64,000 nt of DNA from Centroberyx gerrardi (lineage: Eukaryota > Chordata > Actinopteri > Beryciformes > Berycidae), in the NCBI RefSeq assembly GCF_048128805.1, contig NC_136003.1, forward strand, positions 26,513,885 to 26,577,884. Reading direction: 5' to 3'. Positions 1 through 11,700 of this stretch are shown here, one piece after another. Below the pieces are notes generated by a model. It was not told where the DNA came from, did no database searches, and saw only the letters and a list, made by a program, of their open reading frames with translations. The position numbers were made by a program, and so were the translations under genes. Within the stretch, counting starts at the first letter, position 1. Each line of letters begins with the position of its first letter.

Positions 1-385
1 GATCTTCATCTTACAATATCAAATTCAGCGTGAATATCCTTGTGGGCTTGGAAACTATAAAGGCTTATCATAATACAGTTATGTAGTGATAAATGATAAT
101 GTGGGTAATCTATCATCTCCAACAATCTAAAACCAACAATCTAAACAAAAATCAATTACACTTTCAGGAAAGCATTAGGTTATGCTGTTTTTCTCTTAAG
201 AGGCCCTATTCTCATATAACTTACATCAGCTTGATACCATGTATTATCATACTATGAATGCAAGTCAGAGAGATTTATGTCGGCCTCAAAAGTTGGGTAA
301 ATCGAGTTTACCCTCCAGCCTCCCTCCATTCCTGCCATAAGGCACGTGATTCATTACTTTGCAACAACTTGAAGTTTTTGGTTAC

Positions 386-517
386 CTGTGCAGTTACGAT
401 GTTGGATCCTACGAATGAGGAGACTTTCCATCTTGGGACAGCGCAGCATACGATAGCTCCGACCAGGCCGAAGATCCCGAGGGCCACACACACGATCTGA
501 ACCCCAGCAGAGCCCAT
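386..517 (-). CDS. Claudin family protein, first coding exon (partial gene)
   Basis: This exon encodes 44 residues beginning MGSAGVQIVC. They form the claudin N-terminus: a short cytoplasmic start, the first membrane helix (about residues 8-27, ending in a CC pair), then PRWKVSSF and GSNIVTAQ, the start of the first extracellular loop. In classical claudins such as claudin-3, -4 and -5, NIVT(A/S)Q is followed directly by the W-GLW-C-C signature. Here the exon ends after Q at a consensus donor (CAG|GTAACC on the minus strand), and no W-GLW-C exon was found in bases 1-385, so the remainder lies left of the window. The ATG sits one base after a pyrimidine-rich tract ending in CAG (acceptor at 519/518), which suggests a 5' UTR intron. 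Claudins build tight-junction strands and set paracellular selectivity. The member cannot be fixed from 44 residues; it resembles the fish claudin-3/4/5-like group. Many claudin-3/4-type genes are intronless, so the intron here is notable. Confidence 0.8.
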
Positions 518-1237
518 TCTGCACAGGAGGTGGAGAGAGAGAGAAGAGGCATAAGAGAACGATCTACTGCTTGTTCCTGTGCTTGAGTAGATGTCTTGCG
601 CATTTCCTGAGGAAGAAGATTAGGTCTAAGATCAGATCTTCTTTCTTATTTTCCTGAGTACCACTGCTCATGAAATCTAATCTTTCAAGAGTCTCTACTT
701 TTACTTAAGCAGTTTTATTTGGAGTGTTTTTTCGCGCTTTTACCTAAATTCATTTTACTATTTGTTGTGAGAGCAGTGAATGCAGCATCATCAATCATCT
801 GTGGTAAAACACCATCATCCTGGCATTTACACGTCACGTTCAAAGGCACCGACATGGGAAAATCAATACAAGCAATACAATATTTTGAAGTACAACAGTT
901 TTGATTTTGTTTATTTGAAAGTAACCGAGTGCTTGAGCATTTAGGTTTTCTTAATTCTACTTTTAATTCACAGTACTGCTGCTTGAGTAAAATATATAAA
1001 GTTTCCCGCTTCTGGTGAGAGAGGAGGAGTCTTTTTGTATCTTCTAACAATCCAAGATGAGAGATCTGTGTAGGCGTAGCAGAGGTGCTATCGCTGTTGC
1101 ACTGTATTTTTTTCATCACACAGCTAAACACACACTCAGACAAACTCTCGTTCCCTTTGACAGGCCTTTACAAGATAGTGTTGCTCAGAGCTACATTTTT
1201 AAACCGGACTCAAGTCCTGACAGGCCCTGCCACCTCT

Positions 1238-1285
1238 CCTCCTCCTCCTCCTCCTCCTCCTCCTCCTCCTCCTCCTCCTCCTCCT
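1238..1285. repeat. (CCT)n trinucleotide microsatellite
   Basis: About 16 uninterrupted CCT units are directly visible. They generate poly-Ser and poly-Pro open frames with no gene support. Confidence 0.95.
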
Positions 1286-1587
1286 GCTGCTGTTCTGAGG
1301 TTCAGCCACTCCTAGGTGGAAACCTCAACATCTTCTCTCTTGGATTTGCTGCCTAACTTATCCATTTGAAGCTCATTGGAATCTGTAAAGTGTTGCTTCA
1401 TACAGACGATCAACTTTATCCTCTCACGACCATCTGAAATCTGAAATCTGAACCCCCACACATCATTTTTTTTGTAAATTTAAAAGAAAACTTGTCTTAT
1501 TTTATTTCACTGCCCATAGATCACCATCAGTCCCAATCTCCTACTCTCATAAAATAACAAGGGAGAACCTAGTCAGGGTTTGTTTGA

Positions 1588-1588
<1 letters not shown>

Positions 1589-1624
<36 letters not shown>

Positions 1625-1636
1625 GGGGGGGGGGGG
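1589..1636. repeat. (TG)n microsatellite followed by a G12 run
   Basis: About 17 TG units end in TT and then a 12-base G homopolymer. The run length may be unreliable in any assembly. Confidence 0.95.
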
Positions 1637-2772
1637 TTACTTGGTCTGGATTTACACCAGGACAAAAATATCTTACTTTCAAGCATATGTGACCCAGATC
1701 AGATACTTTCAATGCAGGTTAAAGATTCAAAACTAATGCAATCTGGGTCACGCAGGTTTTAAAACCAGACGTTTTATTCCCAAATAATTCCAGCCATAAT
1801 ATGATTAAAACGACTAGTCATTTTTTTTTGTAAATAAGCATGAATCACAATTCATGGGCCTTGTTAATGAGTCTCATTCAGAACCTGCCCTAAGGCAAGG
1901 AACTCAAAAAAGACAGAAACAAAGCTTCATGAATTAAATCACATACATGCTGCTAAACCATTCATCCCCTTTTATCTTTTCATATCTCCCAGCTATGTTC
2001 ATTTCCACTTTTTTTTTGTTTTTTATGATGTTTACCAGCGCGCATAAAAAGAGTTACTCAACTAATCCTCAACCAATCCTCTTATCTTCTGTAATTTCAA
2101 GCTTTTGCAGAATCATATCTCCTTTCCAACCTGTCTTGGATATATTGGTCATTTGAAATAGTTTTTTGGGGTGAAAAGCAGATGAAAAAAAAACAAAACA
2201 TGCATACCTTTTTTTTTTGCGTCCTCTTGGTTTGAAGGTTGAAAAATTTGACCGGGTGTTTCCTGCCTTTTACAAAAAATGAATTGTGCAGATGTAGGTT
2301 GTTGATGTGCCGGTGTTGTGAGGAGGCTGCGGGGTGAGAGGGGGTTTTTGTAGAGGAATGTGAGGTGCAGGGTGGGGCTTCAGGAGGGCAGAACCTCACG
2401 ACCAGACTGGACTTGTTCTTTACTTATCTTTCCCTCTCTTTTTCCACCTCTGACTTCGCTCTAGTGGTGTGGCTCTGCAAGGAATCACTCTGTGGCTGAA
2501 ACACACATCTGTAACGTCTTGGTATCGATAGTGTTTGGTCAAAATGGATTGAAAACCAGATCAATAGAGAACTTTGTGATGACAACCATGATGATGATGG
2601 TGATGGTGGTGATGATGATGGGTGAATCATGTTGGTTGTAGTCGTCATGAGAAAAGAAAAAAAAAAAACGCAACAACACTTGAGTCATTTGGAAGTCAAC
2701 CCATTTTTTCTTCCCACACTCCCACTCTGGGCAACTAAGTATCGACCAGTCTCCCATACCTGCATGTCCCAA

Positions 2773-2815
2773 CCCCCCCCCCCCCCCCAACACACACACA
2801 CACACACACACACAC
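2773..2815. repeat. C16 run followed by (CA)n microsatellite
   Basis: A 16-base C homopolymer, then AA and about 12 CA units. This is the mirror-strand arrangement of the (TG)n-G12 tract at 1589. Confidence 0.95.
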
Positions 2816-2984
2816 CTGCTTCGCTTCTGTCGAAACCACGACTGACGAATGCCAAGAGACTAATTTGGGAAACCTAGACAGAGAGGGTTAAAGATTTTGC
2901 GTAACAGTAAGTAGAGATCATGGGAAGGAAAGAAAATGAGGAAATGAAAATGAATGTTGTGAAATAAATTCTTTGTCTCTCTTA

Positions 2985-3012
2985 ACACACGCACACACAC
3001 ACACACACACAC
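2985..3012. repeat. (CA)n microsatellite
   Basis: CA units with one G interruption at 2991. Confidence 0.9.
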
Positions 3013-3184
3013 TGTTGGATCTATGTAATATACAAACGTAGATGCCAGTTTTGGCCGGGCTTGTACGGGCCTGAAGGAAGACGGCTCAGTGGTGGAGAGG
3101 CACACAGAGTGAGGTGGGACATTTTTTTTCTACAAGCCATAGGTATTGTCCCATAATGAAATGTGTTGCCTTGGGCACTGGGAT

Positions 3185-3186
<2 letters not shown>

Positions 3187-3242
<56 letters not shown>
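3187..3242. repeat. (CA)28 microsatellite
   Basis: Uninterrupted CA units. Open frames across it read as poly Cys-Val or Thr-His and are artefacts. Confidence 0.95.
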
Positions 3243-3246
<4 letters not shown>

Positions 3247-4659
3247 GCACACAAGTGTACTTGAGATTTGACATGGGTATCATCTGTATCTTACCTATTT
3301 ATCCCTTAAAAACAGGTACTACAAGTATTTTTTTAGTTTAACCGATTGACTACATCAAACATTTTGGGTTTGACTGGTGACACTTTCAATTGATCAATAA
3401 ATATAAATCTGTCTATTTTTACCTGTCAAAACAAAAGTTAGAAAACGTAAATGATATTAAGAAGCAAAACACTAGTGCTTATTGAAATATTGATTAATGT
3501 TAGTTATATGGGAGTAGTAATTAAAGTATGTATGTTAAACTGATATGAATTACAAAGCCCCATAAGTTTCAATGACATCAGTGGTGTTATTCACAATGAC
3601 TAAAAATGGAAAAGTGACTAGTAGAAATCAATTACTGGCAATTATTTATTTAGCAATTAGGTGTCTAATTACTGATACAAACAGTCTGTCTAAAGTTTCT
3701 GTCATTAGTAACTTCTGAATAAGTACTGTCTTTATCTTTGCTATACATACTAGTAGGTTTCCAGTATCTATCATTTGGATTTGAGTCTAGCAATATTAGA
3801 TTAACTAAAAAAAAAAACAGACCAAGTGCCAAGAAAAAGCCTAAGAAATGAATGAAAGATTGCTTACAACCACTGCTCCATTAATATAACTGAGTCAGTC
3901 CACAAATAGAGGACAATTTGCATCCCTTACATAAAGACAACAGGATTGCAGTAAAAACCTTGCATATTTTTTTAATCAAAAAATTGTTTTTTTTATTAAA
4001 GTATAATCTTTCATAATTTGGGGTCAAAAACAACAAAAATATTATTCTACAGATGCCTTAAGAGATCATTTACTTTGTTGAACAGTGATGTTCACGTCCC
4101 CAGGTCCATTTATGCAACTTCTGATTTAAAAATTGCTGATTTTTTTTTCTTTTAATCTCCCACTTTTGCTACGATAAACAAAATTACATCAAAAAGTTAC
4201 ATCACTTGGATCTCATAAAGAAGATGGTGGAATACAAGATAAGCTATCTTGTTTTCTTCTTTATGGTTGTTTAGCTAAACTTGTTAAGCCTGTTGCTTTA
4301 ATTAATCATAGATAAAGTAGAAACTTATTACATTTCCAAACATAATAACATAATCAAATTTATAAAAACACGGGCACCATGTGGTCTAGTGGCTCTCAAC
4401 ACAAGGGGAATGAGCTGCAAACCTCAATCTGTTACAGTCAGCCCTGTCACCAACATTCATAATGTAGGCTATGTATTCAAAATGTATGGAATTTGAAGAA
4501 TGTAAGTGCCTGAGATGGGAGAACATTTGTTTCTGGAGGTTGACTATGTCCTGAATAAAATAAAATGTTGAAAAAACAGAAAATTTTAAGTAAATTTTTG
4601 AGAAGTTGCAAATTGTCCTCTATTCATGGAATGACTCATGTATGCACACACACCCTCTC

Positions 4660-4685
4660 ACACACACGCGCGCACGCGCACACGC

Positions 4686-4754
<69 letters not shown>

Positions 4755-4757
4755 CAC
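4660..4757. repeat. Long compound (CA)n/(CG)n microsatellite
   Basis: CA repeat about 100 bases long with GC-alternating interruptions near its left end (4677-4690) and one at 4748. It lies about 130 bases upstream of the ppp1ca promoter elements. Alternating purine-pyrimidine DNA of this type can adopt Z-form. Confidence 0.9.
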
Positions 4758-4874
4758 GACTATTCAGTAGGTAGGTCAAATACAATAGTAGGTAATGTTA
4801 GGTTTTACATTGCAATGTCAATTTCTGACACTTGGTGGCGCTCTTTGAGATCTCATTTAAATCTCCATTGATGT

Positions 4875-5180
4875 CATTGTGAACGGCTGGGGCGGAGCCC
4901 AAGTGTAAGACCGACCCAGCATATGTCCAATCAGATGCGACCATTTAGGTTCTAAATCCCACGACGGACCAATCAGGACTGCGAAAATCTGAAGAGCTCG
5001 CTGTGAATCAGCCTCCTATCCAGACCGTAAAAAACGGCCCTCTTAAAGTTCCTGGTGGGGGAAGAGTGAAAGGATCCGAACAAACGAAGGGAAAAGGGGT
5101 AAAATTGAGCTCAGCGGATACATATTTAGACAAAATACACCCCGGAACGACTGTTGTCAAACCGAAGCCAAGGTTCGGTA
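4875..5180 (+). promoter_or_regulatory. ppp1ca: Probable ppp1ca promoter with GC box and paired CCAAT boxes
   Basis: A GC box (GGGGCGG, 4889-4895) is followed by two CCAAT boxes in the same orientation (4927-4931 and 4969-4973), each extended to CCAATCAG, the NF-Y preferred context. Their spacing is 42 bases, about four helical turns. No TATA box is evident, as is usual for a housekeeping gene. Transcription would start around 4990-5050. A 5' UTR intron ending just before the ATG exon is possible, for example a donor near TTCG|GTAATA at about 5178, but this is inference. A bidirectional role for the divergent claudin gene cannot be excluded. Confidence 0.55.
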
Positions 5181-5199
5181 ATATTTCATCTTTTTTTAT

Positions 5200-5710
5200 A
5201 AGTTATATTAGCTAGCTAACGTTAGCTAACTAGCTGTGATGGTTCAGCTGTGCTGCTAGTTCGAATGTGTACTTGGCGAGTAACGTTAGCTAGCAACCTA
5301 GCTAGCTTGGCTAACGCGTAAGCTCATTGATTGCCCCAGTCCGCTAACGTTACTCAATTAGTGAGATGTACTCGCTAGCTAACCACTGTAAATTACAGTG
5401 TATACTGTGAATAACTGATTGTACTCGTTTCTGTTATTTCTATTCCTGCAATCGAAGGTGCAGCACGGAAAATCAAGGTCTTGACTGCCTGAGAACGTCA
5501 AAAAATAAAGAAAATGGCGGAGCCGGACAAATTAAACATCGACTCCATAATTCAGCGTCTCTTGGAAGGTGAGTAGGGCCCGCATCTCAGACCTAATCCA
5601 CTGTACAGCTATGCAGCTAATTTAGCTTATGGTATATCTTTATGGTAGTTCAATGTGTTTTTCTTACATCGGGTAAGTCGGCTAACGTTAATGCTAGCTA
5701 AGTTCCGTGG
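5200..5710. promoter_or_regulatory. Cluster of GCTAGC / GCTAACGTTAGC palindromes around the first exon of ppp1ca
   Basis: Self-complementary words built from GCTAGC, TAACGTTA and GCTAAC recur at about 5208-5235, 5281-5315, 5343-5353, 5382-5392 and 5681-5700, on both sides of the first coding exon. The same vocabulary recurs at the kmt5c 5' end (22155-22910). CpG occurs within AACGTT. No function can be read directly. Confidence 0.6.
5514..5568 (+). CDS. ppp1ca: ppp1ca coding exon 1
   Basis: Encodes residues 1-18 ([18 protein letters not shown]) and ends in phase 1 at the donor G|GTGAGT. Confidence 0.93.
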
Positions 5711-8700
5711 ATGTAGTTAAGCTTGCTGTGCTCGTACACTTGGAGCGAGTTGTTGGATATGGACGAAATGATCTAGCCAGATCAACCTCGCTCTTCTCAG
5801 TTCGTGTAATTGTATGGTATTTGATTAAGGATATCGCTTACATTACAATTTTATCTATTTTGATGAGAAATTAATTTATACTGTGTGTTGCCTGTGAATG
5901 AAGGGGAAATGGGTACACAGTTAAGCAAAGTAGCATAAGAAGGAGGACCCCCCCACACACTCACTTTCTGTAAAATACATTGTCGTAAGTTCCTAGCCTG
6001 CTGGTTAGTAAAAACCTCAATTGTAATGATGGCAATAGGCGAGGGGATTGAAATGCATTAGATGTTTCCATCCACGAGGTGAGGCTGGCCCAATGTTTAG
6101 TGACATTGGACTGATTAATCCACCTCAAAATAACAGAAATGGTCAGTATGTTTCTAAGCAATTTTAGTAGGTATTTCATATGTTAGCCTACACTGTGACA
6201 ATGCTGGAGGATTTGAGTGCACATATGTGTAACATGGCAGTGATGGGCTGTGAGTGAAATTGTGAGTTATGGATATTTGCATTCTTTGACCCCGACTTAC
6301 TATATCACAGACTTGTCCTCTTCATTCATTTAGTGGTTTTGACCCCATTTGTTGCCCTTTCACCAGGAGCCTCTCAGTTACATGGGTGGTAGACTGTCCA
6401 ACATAGTGCTTACTGTTGTGTAGTTGCACAGTGTAGGATCTGATTACAATTTGCAGCCACAGCCGTCCCCAGAGGGAACACTTAATGAGGTTTACATTTA
6501 AGTAAGGATGCTTTGATTGGCACATGTTCACTCTAAATATGAGAGTGGCGATTGGCGTACTCCGCCACTCTACTCCAGTTTTGTGAAGCAAAACACAAAC
6601 TGCTTATATAATAATTTTTTAGCCACCAAGGAGTGTGTTGCATTGTATTCCATCTTCTACCAGTGAAAAATCACATCCACGACTCTCCATAAGTGCATAC
6701 ATCAACTAAGTCATTTTTATGTTTCAACTGCAAAACATCTTGCCCAGAAATTATTGAAACAAATGCGCAACCGTGCTTTTACCAGTAAGAAACTTATGAA
6801 ACGTACTTTAGGCTGATAACGAAAGATTGTTAATCTGTGTTGGCTCTAGAAAGCCCACATGGAGCATTCCTAAGCAGTAGGTTTTAAATGTCTGAATGCC
6901 TGCTGTACACAATGCGGAGACAGATTTGTTATGGTTGGGGTTGTGTGTATGAGGGAAAGCGGGGCTGTTCTATCTCCATATCCACATGATAATGATTGTG
7001 TAACAGGAGCCCTGAGGATATCAAACAGAAGCATAAATCTCTTCTTGACTCCACTGTACAGTTCATATAAAGAGCACAAGGAGTGAGGTTGTGCCCTATA
7101 GCAGTATAGATTCAGTTTATTATTATCTCTTCTTGTAAGGCAGGCGCACAGGGCACCTGCATTACACCTGCTCCACACTTACACCTATGTGTTTTTCCCT
7201 ATGGACTGGTTGGCATAGGAACGACTCTGTATGTCCGCCTTTGTTTTACAGGAGCAACAGATTGGTTCTGGGGTCTTGTGGGTGCTAAACTATGATTCCC
7301 TTTAAGTTTTGATTCATAGCAATTGGTCGTAAATATCTGAATAGCCATAGGCCAGTAAACGTGGATGGTTAGGTACAGTTGTTTCATTTAGAGCTTTATC
7401 TTGGGCCTAAGCCTTCTGTTTGTTTACCTTCTTAAATATAGGCACTTTTCTGTTGGCCTGAGTTGAGCTGGTGGAGGTGATTGGGATTATTCACAAATAT
7501 GTATGTGCAGCCCGTGCCTGCTGGGAGTTTGACTTTGACTGTGGACCCTGATGGCTGCAGGACTGTTTTGTACATGGATTGTTTTACTTGGGCCGTGATA
7601 AGGTTGTCTGCCAAGCGCAGGAGAAAACAAACAAGCCTGATAGTGGCAGTATTTATATCCTCTTATGTAACCCAGCTGACCTTTTTGTCTCCAATTGTGG
7701 CTTCACCGCTGAGAATAACCAATCGTCACTTAATGTTACTATTTTGTTAATCTAATCTGTCCAAGCCTAGAGTAGACTCACTCATTAAGTCTAACTGCTG
7801 CACTGCATGGTGCTGCACCAAAAGACCGATAAATTATCCACCGGTAGACTCTTACTTGGACAGCATGGTAACCCACCTGCCTGCTGGCTGTGTTTTCAGA
7901 CCAAACCAATTAAATGTGTTTGGATAAAGATCTGTATCAATTGGATTAGCTACCTAGAGTCAGACTTGGATGAACTCTGGGAGTGTGTGTTGCTAATAGC
8001 ATGTCCAAGGAGCGTGACATCACATAAGCCTACCCAGAATGCCCAGCATTGAGGGAAGACCTGGACCAAACCAACTGTTGATTCCGGCACTACCGACACC
8101 CCAACAGCTTTTCTGTTGTGCTGGCCCAACTTTTTCTTTTCTACCCCATGATCAACGTAGTGGAAAGCCCTTTGTCTGCACCCCCCCTCTCTCTCCAACA
8201 TCCCCCCCCTCCATGCTAAGCTCACTGTTGCCCACTAGCTATGTGGCTAACTTTGGAGTAAGCTCTGTCAGGGCTTAGCCGGCCGTAATCCAGGTTTAAA
8301 GTGACAAGCTGCACTACAGTTTTTATACCCACTTTTCACTGGTTAGGACCATGTTTTTAGCTGCCGCTTCAAGATGGTGGTTCTGCTTCACACCCAATCG
8401 CTGATTTCTACTTTGAATTCTCTCCACCAAGTGCCTCATAAGCACCAATCAAATAATTAATTTTATTGGGGGGATGTCCTGTGTAATTCATTCATATGGG
8501 ATGGAGGATCTCTGTGACTTCCCTCAAATTACTGCTTGTATCTTGGATTAAAAACACAATTAAACATCACCTCTACTTACATCTGCATGCTGATTAGTCA
8601 AAACAAAAATTTATTTTTACTATTGCCAACAATAATTTACTTGGCGGAAACAAATCTTCTGTTGTCTGTGACACTAGACTTTACACTTACAAATCGTATC

Positions 8701-11700
8701 ATCTTGTGAAATTTTTATCTCCAAAGGGATTTTGTTTGTTTTTATTCCTCCTTTTGTATGGGTCTCCATGATGTGGTTTTGTGGTTGATGCATTTGCACC
8801 GACATCAAAAATCTCCTGCACTACAGCACTACTCTACTAAGCTATGTGAGCTAGTATCTTGTTATGACAATCTGCCAGCTGCCAAAACTGTAACCCATTA
8901 TTGCATTACGGAGATGTCAGTTCCAACTGTACTGATATTATCCGATGACCACTGAGTCTGCTGAAAAACAGAAGGTAATTTGCTTTGAATTTGTTTTTGC
9001 TCTTTGAATTTGTAAAAGTTACGGAAATGGCAGATTCATACTGGAAATTACGGGGGCCAATGGTAATAAATACAATGACAGGACCTCCCGCAGTAAAACT
9101 AATCCAAATTTAGTAGGGCTGTAGTCTGCACCCTTAGTTCTCCTGTTGTAATCATCCATTTTGGGCCTGCTTGGCTTTGCTGGTTTGGCATTTAAAGCTG
9201 ATAGCATTCGGCTGTATATTAACTGTTGAACATCTGACAACTGTTCAATCAATCCCACCCACGTGTTTATTCGAGGAAGCTCCGCTCGCACCCAGCTAGG
9301 AAATAAATCTCACCGGGAACGTCGGAGGCAGTTCAGTCTTCATTGTACATAAAACCGTGAAGCAGTCTGTATAGAATTTGTTGGGTGGGAATGAGACCCC
9401 CTCATTAGTAGGCTTGTACAGTTTCTGTTGGGAGCTGCTTTGGTCATCTGGCGGGACATTTAGGAACCGGGGGCGTGATTGATTCTGTCAGTGTTACAAA
9501 CAAACCAGATTCCAAACTCCATCAAGAGCAGTCTTGCATAAGGCCACAGAGTACATGTCGTCACTGAAATATACTGTAGCTGCATGCCATCACTTCCACT
9601 CCCCAAGGTTGTAAGACTAATGTGAGACTAATTCAAATAAAACTACTCATTCTACTCATTTAAGCTGAATGAATATGCTTGCCTGCCAACAGTCTTTTTA
9701 TTCTCAGTGTTGCTCTGCAGTTTAACCCTCCTCTCCCATCAGTGGCACAATGATAATTGCACTGAAATCCCACTGGTCACTTCAGCTAACAAAACAGACT
9801 TGATGAAACACTGGGGTAAATGCTGTAGCCAAGTTATTTTTGCTTCACATTATTCTCTGTCTGTCCAGTGTTTAGTCATTTGAGTGTTAAAGCGGTTGCT
9901 AAAACATTTGCAGAATGTTTTTTTTTTTTTTTTAATTTGAGTGGATCATCCTTCAAACAGAGCTGCTCTTGTGAAAAGTGAGTGCCCTTTGCTAACAGAT
10001 GTCTGATAACATGACTGTAGTTGGGCTTTATCCTCTGGATTCCTTAGTTGAGCTATATTGAACTAAATATTCTCCAAAATGCACATTGGAATGAGAATTG
10101 TTTTCAGGAGACGGATTGATTAGAAATCAGTAGGGAAGTTACAAATCCATAGATTTTTTTTGTTTGTTTGTTTCTTTAATCAAAGGGGTTATTTTAGTTT
10201 TTTGTGGGGGTATTTCTCTGGGATATACTGTCATCTGTGTGCTGCACCTAACTTTCTTAAGTCAGCACCATTACAACACATGGGTATCGATTTTGCTTTC
10301 ATTCAAGTAATCTGACAGACAAATAAATTGGGATACTTGTCCAAATCCTTGAAAACATTTGCGTTTGGCTCCACTTGTTCAGTGTGAAACAGCATGAGAA
10401 CCAGGGAGTTGACAAACCTGCTGAATTCTTCAGATAGCATCAGCAGCTAGCCAGATGACAGGAACCGCATGATCTTCACATGATAACTTTACTGTTTCTT
10501 GTTCGGGTTTATGATATGTAGGCCTTCTTACGTGGTCTTATTTGCTTTATGTGAATTGGTGGTATTACAGCCCATGGCATGTTTTTTTTTCTTATTGAGT
10601 GAGTCTTGCTCCTTTGCAGTGTCTTTGCTATGGTTACATCAGCTGCTAGAAGGGGGAGGTGGGGTTCACATCTTTTCTCCTAGCCTGGGTTTGATCAGCC
10701 ACATAAGCAGACAGACTTGCGTTTTTCTGCAAACCACCCTACATCAGTCTAGTTTCCTCTCATCCGTTTTTCTCAGATCTGGCCTGCCTTCTCGCTTCTT
10801 GCACACGTTCATCTCGTTGTGTTGTGGTTTGTTGAACAGGAAATGTATGTTTCATCAGCGGCTGATGGGGCTCCAAAATTCACCAGCCAACTTTCAATAT
10901 TTAAACAGCCAACTAGGTTTTTAGAACGGCAGGACCTCCAAATGATGCTTGGTTACCTGCTAGAGAGCACTAAACTTGCCAGCCACAGCCGGAGTTTTCC
11001 AGCATTTGGCTGGTGGGTGGTGTTAACTTCCCAGTCTGGTTGAGAAATGCTCGAAATTTGGGGAGCACTGTCCTTCATGTCTGTTTCATCCACTGTCTCT
11101 ATACTTTCAAGTCTGAGCACAGCGTGTCTCTGTGGTGTCCAGCCATCATACAACCTCTGTGTGTTCAGTCTGATTTGTCTTTTCTAATCCCTGCCCTGTA
11201 TCTCCTCTCTCCAGTCAAGGGCTCTCGGCCAGGGAAGAATGTCCAGCTGACAGAGAACGAGATCCGCGGCCTTTGCCTCAAGTCCCGTGAAATCTTCCTC
11301 AGCCAGCCAATCCTGCTTGAGCTAGAGGCTCCACTCAAGATCTGTGGTGAGTCCTAATTAACACGGTGTCAGTGAGTTACAGAGATGCCACAGGACGATG
11401 TGTGTGAAGTTTAATCGAAGCCAAGAGACTACACAGTAGACTCACTCTGAAACACTCTGGCCAATACATACAGTTTTTGCAACATGGTTTACCAGCCAGT
11501 CTGTTTGTCTGTTAATTGCCAGTTGTATCAGGTGATGAGTGAGGACCTTTTATGTAATAGCAGCTACACCCAGTCGCAGTCAAGGTGTGGCTTTTAAATT
11601 GTACCTGTCTGCTGCCCCCTGCAGGTGATGTCCATGGTCAGTACTATGACCTGCTGCGATTGTTTGAGTATGGAGGCTTCCCCCCAGAAAGCAACTACCT

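Larger units (their letters stand above)
518..4860. other. Non-coding stretch between the claudin exon and the ppp1ca promoter
   Basis: No recognisable protein exon on either strand. The first part is probably the 5' UTR intron and upstream region of the minus-strand claudin gene. It holds a run of microsatellites (listed separately), mono-A/T tracts, and AT-rich unique DNA from about 3330 to 4560. Open frames here are short, biased and without family motifs. Confidence 0.6.

Noticed and set aside
715..1143. 142-codon minus-strand frame upstream of the claudin exon
   Set aside because: No recognisable domain, no clear splice or promoter context; likely chance.
1057..1356. Ser-rich and Pro-rich frames over the (CCT)n repeat
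   Set aside because: Encoded by the microsatellite in two overlapping frames.
4375..4445. Possible second tRNA-like SINE (GTGGTCTAGTGGCT A-box-like word)
   Set aside because: No matching B box at proper distance; too weak.
5003..5215. 70-codon plus-strand frame just before ppp1ca
   Set aside because: Lies in the presumed 5' UTR or promoter, with no homology recognised; cannot join the ppp1ca frame, whose family start is at 5514.
9019..9291. 90-codon minus-strand frame in ppp1ca intron 1
   Set aside because: Possibly a worn transposon fragment, but no domain or terminal repeats could be shown.
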